Shown piece after piece: positions 46,605 through 57,590 of a stretch of 64,000 nucleotides of DNA (position 1 is the stretch's first letter; every line of letters starts with the position of its first letter). Source of the stretch: Halichoerus grypus (lineage: Eukaryota; Chordata; Mammalia; Carnivora; Phocidae); assembly GCF_964656455.1 (NCBI RefSeq), contig NC_135712.1:96820294-96884293 (forward strand), written 5' to 3'. The notes below the pieces were generated by a model. That model worked only from the letters and a program-made list of their open reading frames with translations. It was not told the origin of the DNA and did no database searches. The translations under genes and the position numbers were made by a program.

Positions 46605-47228
46605 ATACAAATACATTTGTATTATGTTTTTTATTGAACAAGAGCTATAAATAATCCCTTATAAATATATTTATATACATTAAATTAGAAGAAATAAAAG
46701 TGATAGAAATTAATGATCTGCAAAACATCCTCTCTCTCAGTAAAGATGTGTAAATCATTTTAGGCTGATTTCTCTCCTATATGATTGGGTCTTTCATTTA
46801 AGATTTTTCCTTGTTTAAAAGAGTCATCATCTCATATTGAGTAATGTGGGGTTACCAGTTTTGAACGTGTTAGGTTTATATCTCCTAGATCTCATTAATT
46901 AGATACTTTTCACCTTTAGTTTGTAGTTAAACAGAAATGTAGAAAACAGAGTAAAAAATACCTCTCTAATTTTCTCATGGACAATCTTTGTATACAAATT
47001 AGAGACATACACTTTTGGTTCATTGCTGTGGAAGGTTCATTGTTCAGTATGTGTATAGTATGATAGTTTTGTTAGGGGTTGGGGAAGAAGAGGTAAGGAA
47101 TTTCCAGAATATCTGTGTTTATGCCCTTATGCCCACAGTGTATCCCATAATGTCATAATTATAATGGAGAAGCTGGGATTATGTGTATTTTGATCAAGCC
47201 GCCAAGGTGATTTAAAAATGCTGCCCAC

Positions 47229-47439
47229 TTGGGGCGCCTGGGTGGCTCGGTCGTTAAGCATCTGCCTTCGGCTCCGGTCATGATCCCAGGGTCTTGGGAT
47301 CGAGTCCCACATCGGGCTCCCTGCCTGGCAGGGAGTCTGCTTCTCCCTCTCCAACTCCCCCTGCTTGTGTTCCTGCTCTCGCTGTGTCTCTCTCTGTCAA
47401 ATAAATAAAATCTTTAAAAAAAAAAAAAAGAATTAAAAA
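47229..47439 (+). mobile_element. SINEC, young type, first of a convergent pair
   Basis: Head TTGGGGCGCCTGGGTGGCTC, boxes, body, AAATAAATAAAATCTT and a long interrupted A-tail. TSD GCTGCCCAC at 47220-47228 and 47445-47453, with A-rich extension. The second SINE begins about 26 bases on, in the opposite orientation. Confidence 0.96.
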
Positions 47440-47465
47440 AAAAAGCTGCCCACCAAACTTCTCTT

Positions 47466-47671
47466 TTTTTAATTTATTTTTTTATAGAATTTATTTATTT
47501 ATTAGAGAGCAAGAGAGAAAGAGAGAAACAGCATGAGAGGGGAGAGGGTCAGAGGGAGAAGCAGACTCCCCGCTGAGCTGGGAGCCTGATGTGGGACTCG
47601 ATCCGAAGACTCCAGGATCATGACCTGAGCCGAAGGCAGTCGCTTAACCAACTGAGCCACCCAGGTGCCCC
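47466..47671 (-). mobile_element. SINEC, second of a convergent pair
   Basis: Inverted SINE with head complement CTGAGCCACCCAGGTGCCCC. TSD CACCAAACTTCTCTT at 47451-47465 and 47672-47686. Its left TSD overlaps the right flank of the SINE at 47229. Confidence 0.97.
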
Positions 47672-47819
47672 CACCAAACTTCTCTTGAGAACCACCAGCC
47701 TTGATTATGAAGCATATGATAAAACAGTTACATAAGAATACTGTTAAACTCTGACACACACTGGTTAGTGGCCTAGTCAAAATATAATCTCCTACTTTGG
47801 AGCAAGTAGTGTGTCCACC

Positions 47820-48080
47820 TACTTCCTAGGCTGTATGATGTCTTGGCACCGCCATGTCACAAAGTCTTGCAAATGCATTGTGAAAGAGTCATGGGTATAA
47901 GCTTCAGAGAAAATCTTTATGTTCCTGATAAAAAGGGACAGGTGCAACCAGCACATATTTACACTCTTGTTCCTTTCTTTCTTTCTGATCTCTGGAATGC
48001 AAATATGATATCTGAAGATGGAACAACCATCTGTGATACACCTATGTATGGCAGAGGAGATCGAAGGAGCCATCAAGCCA
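47820..48080 (-). repeat. Ancient repeat, family A fragment; open on both strands
   Basis: TCTTTCTGATCTCTGGAATG, CAAATATGATATCTGAAGAT, GGAACAACCATCTGTGATAC and CACATATTTACACTCTTGTT fit the internal part of the same old repeat as at 29705. Open frames of 91 (plus) and 85 (minus) codons overlap here, which is a sign of composition rather than a gene. Confidence 0.45.
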
Positions 48081-48660
48081 ATACTGAAGTTCCCACTTCC
48101 CGATTGCTTTTTAAGTAAGGAAACTGAGACTGTAATTTGTTTAAGGCCTCGTCAGATTTTTGTTACATGCACCTAAATACATTCCTGAGTAGTACATCAA
48201 GAAATATTTTTATATCCTTGAAGGATCATATCATAATTCTGCTTCATATCAAACTATTGTCAAAAAAGTCTTTTCTTCCTATATTCCCCCACTTCTCTTA
48301 TTTTTTATCCATTTCTCATGCCAACTACCTTTATTTTATTTTATTTCACTTAACTAAGTCTTGCTTCGATATTTCTCTACAACTAATAACTTGTACAATA
48401 TTGTTAGGGGCAGAACTGAAATGCACAGTGGTATGTGAATCATGTCTACACCTACAATTAATATGGGAAAGTCCAGTTAGAAACCCTGGATTCCTGAAGA
48501 TTTTTCTTTGATTGAGGTAGAAATATATTTAAGTATCCTTTATTTTTGTTTAATTATCAGTGATTAAATTATCCATGGTTTAACCATCATTTTAAACATA
48601 AATATATTTAATTATCCATGATCCAGCATGCTGGAAACACATATATTTTGAGCATTTTGT
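48081..48660. other. No gene seen
   Basis: Contains a 124-codon plus-strand frame (48137-48511) rich in Ser, Leu and Ile with no recognised domain, in T-rich DNA. I do not call it a gene. Confidence 0.5.
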
Positions 48661-49100
48661 GGTGGGGGAAGGGAATATACTGAATAATAGCTCTTCAAAG
48701 ATGCTCACATTCTAATCTCTGGGAACTGAATAAATTAGCTTACTTGTTCAAGGGGTGCTGTACATATGATTAAGTTAAGTATTTTGAGATCACTAGGTTG
48801 GATTATCCAGGTGGGCTCAATGCAATCACAATGTCTTTATAAGGGGGAAGGAGGAGAAAGGAAATTGGAGTGAGGTGGCAGGAGCTAAGGAGTGCCAGCA
48901 ACTTCTAGAAACTAGAAAAAGCAAGTAGTGGATTGTCTCCTAGAGTCTCCAGAAGGAATCAGTCCTGCTGATACCTTGATTTTAGCTCTTTAAGACTCAT
49001 TTTGGACTTCTGACTTCCAGAACTGAAAGGTAATACTTTGTGCTGCTTAATCCAATAAATTTGTGGTGATTTATCACAGCAACAATTGGAAATTAATATG
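48661..49100 (+). mobile_element. MLT1-type MaLR LTR, plus strand
   Basis: AAGATGCTCACATTCTAATC, GGTTGGATTATCCAGGTGGG, CTCAATGCAATCACAATGTC, CCTAGAGTCTCCAGAAGGAA, GGACTTCTGACTTCCAGAAC and GTGGTGATTTATCACAGCAA follow MLT1 in order. Solo LTR length, no internal part. Confidence 0.9.
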
Positions 49101-50187
49101 GTGGCAGTGGGGCAGGGTGGTATACAGAAAGAACATTCTATCTTTTCATCATTTACCCCAAAACACTGTATATTTTTCAATAGATGTAATTTTATTGACA
49201 AGTGCTAATGGGTACAACAAAAACCATTTCTGAGCTATACAATGTTCATTTACTTATCCAAACATCTACTTATTGATTCAAACAGTATTTGTTTCAAAAC
49301 TTGTTTCCCAAATGCAAGTCACTGAAATAAATATTGTGTTTGGAAGACATACTGGGAAAATCCCTTTTGAGCCTTAATCTCATTTATCCTTTTTATACAT
49401 AATAATCAAGATTTTGTCTAAATTTGTAAAAATATCAGTCTTAAAATATAACACATTTTTTACATTATTATAAGATTTTGTTTGACCATTGACTACTTGC
49501 AGTTGACTGATAAATATGAGGTGTGGCTATGAATCAACTGAGTCCATTTACTGGTACCTAAAATAACCACGTTTATATACATGGGGTTCTTGAGGCATGT
49601 TGTTGTGATTGTATACTCTGTCCAGAAAAACGGAAGCCACTTCTGCAGGCAGATGACAGAAAAGTTGTGTTTCTTCTGACTGGAGGAAAAGAAAACTTAT
49701 AAGATAACCCTATAGCAGTGCAAATAAGCACTACTTTCTTTTTTTCTCTGTTACCACAGCCCAGCTATTATTAAATGAGACTGTGGAACACACCCTTCTC
49801 CTAGGCCCTTGCATTCAGTGCCTGCCTTCCAACAGCACTCTTAACTAAACAGTTGAGTTGACATCCAGGCATTCACACAAATTCACTTATAGAGTAAAGT
49901 CAACCAACACATACATACAGATGATAAAAGTATGGAAGAAACAAGAAAGAATACTTAGTAAAGAAATGACTGGAACTACTCAGGAAATATTGAATAAGAA
50001 AGGTGATTATAGTCAGATTTTAATGGAGATAATGACATAGATTAACAAGTATTGATCAGAAAAGTAATTGGTTATTTGGAGTTAACCAGAAGTAGAAAAA
50101 TCATGCATAAGGAGAGAGAACAAAAATATAAGTCTCAAAAACTTTACTACTAAGAATTTTGCTTATCTATTATTTAAAAATTAAGTT
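49101..50187. other. No gene seen
   Basis: About 1.1 kb of AT-rich DNA without a recognised repeat or a supported open frame. Confidence 0.5.
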
Positions 50188-50300
50188 TATTTGGGGGGCA
50201 GCTGGGTGGCTCTGTCAGTTAAGCATCCGACTCTTGATCTCAGCTCAGGTCTTGATCTCAGGGTTGTGAGTCCAAGCCCAGCATAGAGCCTACTTAGAAA
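50188..50300 (+). mobile_element. Old short SINEC
   Basis: GGGGGGCAGCTGGGTGGCTC head, GTTAAGCATCCGACTCTTGA, and CAAGCCCAGCATAGAGCCTA end. It lacks the long CT-rich body. No TSD seen. Confidence 0.85.
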
Positions 50301-50384
50301 ATTGTTTATCTCTTGCTCTTAATTTTAATATCACCTCAGTATTGGGGGAGTGGTGTGAATAATTAAGACAGTGCAGATTAATGG

Positions 50385-50590
50385 TAAAGAATGAAAACTC
50401 TGGAAGCAATTTGCCTGCATTTGTATCCTAGTTCTATCCCTAACTAGCTGTGTGTCCTTTGGCAATAACTTAACCTCTCTCTGCCTCAATTTCCTCACCT
50501 ATAATAATGGGATTCTAATAGTGTCTACCTCAAAAGATTGTTATGAAAATGACCAAGTTAATGTTAATAAAATACTTTCAGTAAAAAAGT
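50385..50590 (+). mobile_element. MIR, plus strand
   Basis: CTAACTAGCTGTGTGTCCTT, GGCAATAACTTAACCTCTCT, CTGCCTCAATTTCCTCACCT and AGTGTCTACCTCAAAAGATT are the conserved core of MIR, in order. Well preserved for its age. Confidence 0.9.
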
Positions 50591-50610
50591 TACTGACACA
50601 GTGACTACTA

Positions 50611-50659
50611 TAGATAGATAGATGATAGATAGATAGATAGATAGATAGAATGATAGATA
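50611..50659 (+). repeat. (TAGA)n microsatellite
   Basis: About eleven TAGA/GATA units with two interruptions. Confidence 0.96.
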
Positions 50660-50687
50660 TAGTAATTTCTTAAATAGATTTGTATAT

Positions 50688-50813
50688 TTTTTTTAAGTAG
50701 GCTTCACCCCCCGTGCAGAGCCTAACATGGGGCCCGAACTCACAACCCTGAGATTAAGACCTGAACTGAGATCAAGAGTCAGATGCTTAACTGACCGAGC
50801 CATGCAGGCACCC
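50688..50813 (-). mobile_element. Old short SINEC
   Basis: TTTTTTTTAAGTAGGCTTCA, CACAACCCTGAGATTAAGAC and GACCGAGCCATGCAGGCACC. Same short old form as 11412 and 60799. Confidence 0.88.
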
Positions 50814-50899
50814 CATAATAGAATTTTTTTGAACAATGTTTTTAATGGGAAAAATTACCTGACCTTTTTTCTCATTAATATTATGTTTCTACAGCTTTT

Positions 50900-51095
50900 T
50901 AAAATTTTTTAAAGATTTTATTTATTTATTTGACAGAGAAAGAGAGAGAATGAGCACAAGCAGGGGGAGTGGGAGAGGGAGAAGCAGGCTCCCCGCTGAG
51001 CAGGGAGCCCTATGTGGGGCTCAATCCCAGGACCCTGGGATCATGACCTGAGCCAAAGGCAGATGCTTAACCTACTGAGCCACCCAGGTGTCCCA
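50900..51095 (-). mobile_element. SINEC
   Basis: TTTTAAAGATTTTATTTATT tail complement, GA-rich body and CTGAGCCACCCAGGTGTCCC head complement. An 18-bp TSD (50882-50899 and 51096-51113) with two differences. Confidence 0.96.
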
Positions 51096-51113
51096 TATAT
51101 TTCTACTGCTTTT

Positions 51114-51942
51114 ATTAAGACCTGCTCCAAATTTTATTTGTTTAAAAGGAGAAGATAAGAACCAATAAGTATATGTTATCCCTAATCAAAATTCTAAATA
51201 TTAGTCATAATAAGCTTTTATTATAAATTTAGCCCACCCTTAAAGCTGGATAAATTATAGTTCCATGATCTGTGTTATTAGAAGTAACTGTAGACAATAT
51301 ACTATAATCACATCAAAAGCCAGTCAATATTTGTAAATCCTTTCACTTAATGCTGTAAATGGTACATTTATGTCAGTTTCTGATAAACACTTCTGTTCTG
51401 GATACCCTGCCAGTGTAGATTTTACTTAAAGGAACAAAGAACTCACAGGTTTGAGAAGCAGCAGCTGAATAATACTGTGTGAATTTCTTGAACTTACTTG
51501 GTTAAAGTTTGTGCTCATTAACTAGAATGTGCTCTTCTACTTTGCTTTTTAAAAAGTATGACAGGTGGGAAATCCAAACTGTTTCATTTATACCACAGTT
51601 TGAGATGCTGAAATAAGAAGTGGCATTTGGAATAAGTTCGGTGTCATGACCCCTTTCAGGATACAATTTATGGTTCTGTGAATGCACATGTGAATAATAT
51701 TAAACAAGCTAAAACTATGCCTACATAAATATGCCTTACCCAGAAAATGTGGAGCAGTGGACAAAAACTAGCATATCCTAATTCTTTATCTAGCTTATGT
51801 ATGTGTATCAAAGGAATGTTGGACATACAAAAAAGTCAAATGAGCCAAAATCAAAAGAAAAAGAAAAAGAGCCAAACATTTGCCAAGCTGAATAAAGCCA
51901 CATATAATACATTAATACTAAGTCTGTTTCAAATGTTTTGTC
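51114..51942. other. No gene seen
   Basis: AT-rich spacer between SINEs with no supported frame or repeat. Confidence 0.5.
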
Positions 51943-51959
51943 AAGAATTATATTGTTCC

Positions 51960-52142
51960 TTGGGGCGCCTGGGTGGCTCAGTCGTTAAGCGTCTGCCTTC
52001 GGCTCAGGTCATGATCCCGGGGTCCTGGGATCGAGTCCCGCATCGGGCTCCCTGCTCGGCGGGAAGCCTGCTTCTCCCTCTCCCACTCCCCCTGCTTGTG
52101 TTCCCTCTCTCGCTGTGTCTCTCTCTGTCAAATAAATAAATA

Positions 52143-52175
<33 letters not shown>
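51960..52175 (+). mobile_element. SINEC, youngest-looking copy, A28 tail
   Basis: Head GGGGCGCCTGGGTGGCTCAG, A/B boxes intact, GCTCGGCGGGAAGCCTGC block with CpGs retained, AAATAAATAAATAAAATCTT and an uninterrupted run of 28 As (52150-52177, shared with the TSD). A perfect 17-bp TSD AAGAATTATATTGTTCC lies at 51943-51959 and 52176-52192. Intact CpGs, pure tail and perfect TSD all argue for a recent insertion. The 130-codon open frame at 51747-52139 merely reads into it. Confidence 0.98.
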
Positions 52176-52178
<3 letters not shown>

Positions 52179-52574
52179 AATTATATTGTTCCAGAATGTA
52201 TGTTTTGCATGAAGAACTTGCAAAGATATCAAAGTATAGTTATCTTAATAAGCAAATTGTAGAACAGTATGCAGAGATGACCCCATTAGCTTAGAAAAAA
52301 AAAAAAAAAGACATATGTTTATGAACAAAACAGGATTTTTAAATGGATAAAAGAGTTAAAACTTGATAAACTCATTAAAATGAAGGGACTGATGAATAAA
52401 ACATTTATTTTATCCTTGGGGGCCATGGAATGGACATAGGTTTATATGTTTCTCGGATTGAGCATCAAACTGATAGGTGTCAATTATGCATTAACAAACT
52501 TAAATATTGCAGCACTGTTTACAGTATTATTTTGTATGTTTAAAATATTCCACTTAGTAGGTAAAGGACTTAAC

Positions 52575-53018
52575 TTTCATTTCTGGAAAGATGGAGTAGA
52601 TGAATTTTCCCTTTTTGTCCCACTAAGTAGAGCTAAAATCCCTGGGCAGTATACACAAAACAGACATCCTAAGACTCTGAAAGGTAAAGAGAAGAAGGCA
52701 TACCAGCTAGGGACCTCAGGATTTGAGGAACAACACAATGGTTAGTCCCCTGGGTTTTCACTTTTCTTCATATATCCTGGCCTTGATATTAAAGAAACCA
52801 GCAACCTGGAAATTCCAGTGAGCTAAAAATGTCCCCCCAAAGACTGGTCTGTTTAGCCAAAGGAAAAAGAAGTGCAGGTCTGGCAGGACACAAAAATTCC
52901 AGACAATAACCATTCTACTCCAGCCAAACACCACAGTAAAAGCGATGGCCCCACTTTCACCAGCAAAGCCTGAGGAAAGCACCTAGACTTTATATCTTGC
53001 AAGATTGCAAAAGACTTA

Positions 53019-53050
<32 letters not shown>

Positions 53051-55010
53051 CACCTGCAATGTCAGAGAAGGCCAAGTGTGGAGCTGGAACTCTCATTCCT
53101 GCTTTTTGGCAACAAGCCTCCTTCTACTTTCAGTGTCCATGGAGACCATGTGCGGATCCTGGAGTTCCACTCTCACCTGGAAGTAACAGTACTTGCTGGG
53201 TGACATCAGAGAGGCCCATGGAGAGTTAGAGCTGTCACCACTGGACATGAATAATGAGGGGACCATTGACACAGTGAGCTGTGTCAATGGAGATAACAAA
53301 AGGGCAGTAAAAGGCACTCCTTCCCTTCTTAGCCAAGATGATATCCATGGAGGCCAAGTTGAGAGTTACAAGCAGCAGTAATGAGTTCAAGGAAGGAACT
53401 TGGACTTCCACCCTATCTATCAATAATGAGATACCCTTTGTGTACCAGAAAACTAAAATAACAAATTTTTTAAAAAATACGCAGATGTGCTGAACAAAAG
53501 GAAGAAGAGTCTGTGAACATGAATAGAAATAGAAATTATACAATATGAACAACTGAGAGGAAACAGAATGAAAAAATTATGAGCAGAGCCTCAGGGAAAA
53601 GTGGCACTTATAACAAAAGATCTAACATTTATGTCATCACAGTTCAGAAAGAAAGAAAAAAGATGTTGGGGCTGTAAAATAAATACAAGGAAATCATGAC
53701 CAAACTTTCTCAAATTTCATGAAATATACAAACTTATGGACACGTGAAGTTGAGTGAACCACAAAACAGAATATTCCCAAAGAAATTCACATTAAGACCT
53801 ATCATAATCTAAAACTAAAAACAAAGACAAATATCTTGAAAGTGAATGTTAAATGACATAGAGAAAAACAATTTATGTGTCACAAAATTTTCATCAGAAA
53901 CCATGGAGGCCAGTAGGAAGTGACATATTTTTCCAGTGTTGAAAGAGAATTGTCAACCCCAAATCCTATAAAAATATCTTTCAGGAGTGAAGGGAAAATC
54001 AAGACCTCACAGATGAAAGAAAAGAGAATTTGTTGCTAGCAAACTGACCATAAAATAATTGCTAGAGGAAGTTCCCCAACCAAAGAAAATGACGGAAAAA
54101 TAAAAAAAGGAATCTTACAAGGTCAAGAAGAAAGTACCATTGAAAGAGTAGATATACAGGTAAGTGTAGTGGATTATCCTTCTCCAGTTTTCTAAGTTAT
54201 GTTTGCTTGTTGAAACAAAAATTGTAACATTGTGTTATGTAGTTCTAAATTATGAAAAGGAAATATTTAAGACATTGTAAACAGGTAAAGGTAAAGTAAG
54301 ACAAAAAGAGGTAAGTTTTCTACACTTCACTCAAATTGAAAAGATAATGGACACAGGTAGACTGTTTCTGTTATGAATGTATAATGTAATACATAGAGCA
54401 ATTATTTAAAAACCTTTACAAAGAGATACACTAAAAACACCCTATAGATAATTCAAAATGAAATTCTAAAAATGTCAACCCATAGAAAGGCAAGAATGAA
54501 CAGAAGAAGAAAAAAGAAACAAAAAATGAAACTCAAAAAAAAAATCAGTTAAAAAACTGACAAACTAGACTGTAAATAAAAACTAACAACTACATGTAGC
54601 AATAAAAAGAAACTATTGATACAGCAGCTTGGAAGGACCTTAAGGGCATTATGCTGAGTGAAAAAAGCCAAAATCAAAAGGCTATAACATTCTCATAATG
54701 ACAAAAGTTTAGAGATAGAGAACAGATTAGTGGTTGCAGAAGTTAGGGAGGTGGGTGTGATGGAATAATTCTGAATCTTAGGTGGTTATACAAATCTATG
54801 CATGTAATAAAATGCCATGGAACTATACACACACATTTTAACAATGACATTATATCCTGGTTTTGATATTGTACTGCAGTTATATAAAAGGTAGTAATCA
54901 GGGAAAACTAGGCAAAGTGTACATGTAACCTCTCTTCACTATCTTTGCAACACTTTCTGTGAATCTATTTAATTGTCTCAAAATCAAAAAATGTTTACGG
55001 AAAGAAAAAA
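52575..55010 (+). mobile_element. Old L1 with ORF1 region joined to 3' end (HAL1-like)
   Basis: Seen: 53890-54080 holds a degraded L1 ORF1p C-terminus; the plus strand reads SSETMEAS and later REFVASK, matching the end of ORF1p, with several stops. From 54597 the sequence is the very end of ORF2 (GGGCATTATGCTGAGTGAAA) and the L1 3'UTR (TTTTGATATTGTACTGCAGT, CTCTCTTCACTATCTTTGCA) to an A-rich end near 55010. The 5-kb-class ORF2 body (endonuclease, RT) is absent between them. The upstream part (52575-53560) is assigned to the 5'UTR only because it is continuous. Either an internally deleted L1 or a HAL1-type half-LINE. Confidence 0.65.
53027..53051 (+). repeat. (AC)n microsatellite
   Basis: Twelve pure AC units, inside the old L1. 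Confidence 0.96.
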
Positions 55011-55716
55011 GATTGTTTGAAAGCTACATGAGAAGTAATAATAGAATGGAAAATGATAGATGTGTCAACAGCATAAGAGCAGATACTGAGTGAAAATTAA
55101 AAATAATAGGGCTAATTATAGGCAAAGAACACTTAAGATGTGGAGAAAATGGGAAATGATTATGGAAAATGGATATGGTAGCAGGCGGGTGGTCATGAGG
55201 TTTTATTTGTTGTTGTGCATCAAGAGGACTGATTACATTTAGAATGAAAATAATAAAAATAACAACAAAAATGCCACCTCAAGTTTTTTGGTTGTTCCCC
55301 CTCTTCATATTTAGTTATTTCACATGAGTTGTACCTGTGAGCATCTGGTAAACTAATGTGATAGGTACTGACTGTATATATTATTGTAGAAATTACCCAT
55401 TCTACCTCAAACACCCCACATGCTTACTTTACTCTTTTTTTCCCAGACTCTAATAATGAAATATTTTTATTTAGACATTTTTACGCTATAAATTTTATAA
55501 ATCCTTGGCTACACAGATTAGAAAGATAATTGCCTTTTTTAAGTGCTTTATATAAAGCATCTTATTCAATGCCACAATGACTTTGGTGTAGCAGCTTACC
55601 TAAATTTCACGGCTGGCCAATGGCTAAAAATTTAAATTCACTTTGTAATTGAAATTCTAGAGTTTATCAACTAATCATGTTCCCTTTATGAATGTGTTGA
55701 AAATATTGCCTACTAC

Positions 55717-55752
55717 ATCACACACATACACATACATACATACATACATACA
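55717..55752 (+). repeat. (CATA)n simple repeat
   Basis: CACACACATACACATACATA then pure CATA units. Confidence 0.95.
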
Positions 55753-56030
55753 ACTCTTCTTAAGAAACTTCAAAATTTATGACAGACAAGCAATCTTCCC
55801 TTATCTCATAGACAATATGAATCCTATAGCTGAGCTAGTTTCCAATTTGACTTTATAACTGTACAGGAAAAAAAATCCAGATCTTAATCAGATCTCTCAC
55901 TTTTAAATGATAAAGAATACTGCCATATGCGTCTTATTTACCAACTGGATCTCTAGTCCAGTCCATTCTCGTTCCTAAAATGTTGAACTTAAATTCCCAT
56001 CATCCAGGTGTTCCATTGCTCATCTAGGGG

Positions 56031-56059
56031 TCTGTCTATCTATCTATATCATCTATCTG
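56031..56059 (+). repeat. (TCTA)n simple repeat
   Basis: Imperfect TCTG/TCTA units with one TATC interruption. Confidence 0.9.
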
Positions 56060-56509
56060 ATTTGTTGTGTTGCAAATGCTTGAGTAACTTACATTAAAGC
56101 CTTTATGGAATGAGGCAGAGAATAAATGAATGTGTTCAAACCACTTAGCTTTAATATTCTCTGTAGACTAATCCAGCATAACATTATAGAGTATATACTT
56201 AAATAAGTTACTCCCTATTTTTAAAGAGTATCTTTGATTTTTCTCTTAATTATTTCTTTCCCTTTTTAACATCTATAAACTTGTCTTCCGAAGATCAAGC
56301 AAATGCTTTTATTTTAGTCACGCGCTAAAAAGTGAGAAAGCCCTTGGCTATAAATTCAGTTCTCCTAGACAAATGACTTCTGTCCTGAGTTTTATTTACA
56401 TAAAGATAGAAACAAAACAAAGAAAACATGATGCAGAGACAATGTAGCAGAGACAGCTATCTTTTTTCCAGTTTTCACTCTCCACTTGTATTTTATAGGT
56501 ACAGTGTTC

Positions 56510-56860
56510 CAAATTTTACCTGGATACATGGCTGCCCAGAATAAAGATTACATTTCCCAACATGATTTGCATCTAAGTCTCTCTCATGTTTGGACCATTG
56601 GGATGAGAGCAGATGTGATGTTTGAAACTTCTAGGCTGTGTCCTTAAAGAGAAAGAGAATTCCCTTCCCTCCTCCTTATCAGATGTCTGGACCATGTTTT
56701 TGGTGGTGGAAGCATTGTAGATCATGTAGGCAAATTTAACTGCTTTGGGGATGAAAATGCCACAATATGGAAGGAGCCTAAGTTCTTAGTCAATTTTGTG
56801 CAGTGTGTCAAAATGTCATATTCCTAGGATCTAGACTATCAGATCAGAAAGAAACAATCT
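56510..56860 (+). repeat. Ancient repeat, family A, opposite orientation
   Basis: AAGATTACATTTCCCAACAT, TTGGACCATTGGGATGAGAG, CAGATGTGATGTTTGAAACT and CACAATATGGAAGGAGCCTA are the inverse of the theme at 29705 and 47820. It is the longest copy of this family in the window. Confidence 0.5.
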
Positions 56861-57203
56861 ATATTGTTTATGATAATGCTATTTGGGGTCTTTGTTTAAT
56901 GAAGTTAAACCTATGTGCTAAATAATTTGTCTATGAAGAGTTTCTTTAATCTCTCCTCCAAAATGTTTTAATCTTTTCCCCATAACAAGGATGCAAAACA
57001 TCACTTCATTGACATAACTAGAGATTTAAATAATGATACTAATATTTTTATTTATAATTCCACCTTAAATCATGCAAAAACAATCTCTCTTTTACTTTAA
57101 TGTGATTTTTGGCATCATTAATTAAAGCCTGAAAAACTTGAATTTGGATACAGGTGAAACACAAAGATTTGAATTTATTTGCTTTTTTTCCCCTTCTGTC
57201 AAC

Positions 57204-57590
57204 AATGTGGATGGAACTGGAGGGTATTATGTTGAGCGAAATAAAGTCAATCAGAGAAAGATAATTATCATATGGTTTCATTCATATGTGGAGTATAAGA
57301 AACAGGGCAGAGGATCATAGGGGAAGGGAGGGAAAACCGGAATAGGAAGAAATCAGAGTGGGAGACAAACCATGAGAGACTCTTCATATAGGAAACAAAC
57401 TGAGGGTTGCTGGAGGGGAGGTAAATGGGGAAATGGGGTAACCGGGTGATGGGCATTAAGGAGGGCATGTGATGTGATGAGCACTGGGTGTTATATGCAA
57501 CTGATGAATTACTGAACTCTACATCTGAAACTAATGATGTACTTTATGTTGGCTAATTGAATTTAAATTAAAAAGATAATAATAGAAAAA
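57204..57590 (+). mobile_element. L1 LINE, 5'-truncated 3' end, plus strand
   Basis: Starts within the last codons of ORF2p (GTGGATGGAACTGGAGGGTA; peptide MELEGIM-like) and runs through the carnivore L1 3'UTR (GGGGAAGGGAGGGAAAACCG, GGTTGCTGGAGGGGAGG, GAGCACTGGGTGTTATATGC) to AAATTAAAAAGATAATAATA. Flanks share a T-rich TTTGCTT...CCCTTCT motif (about 57179-57200 and 57597-57612), possibly a decayed TSD. Confidence 0.93.

Larger units (their letters stand above)
45484..47213. other. No gene seen; CA repeat and a hairpin inside
   Basis: 1.7 kb of AT-rich DNA with a CA microsatellite (listed) and a 14-bp inverted repeat (46558-46571 against 46591-46604). No coding or exon signal is supported. Confidence 0.5.
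55011..56505. other. No gene seen; two simple repeats
   Basis: 1.5 kb with no recognised gene. Contains a CATA repeat and a TCTA repeat, listed separately. Confidence 0.5.

Noticed and set aside
47819..48118. Overlapping 91- and 85-codon frames on opposite strands
   Set aside because: Open on both strands at once, inside an old repeat fragment; this reflects composition.
48137..48511. 124-codon open frame as a gene
   Set aside because: T-rich DNA gives long hydrophobic frames by chance; no recognised domain and no supporting context.
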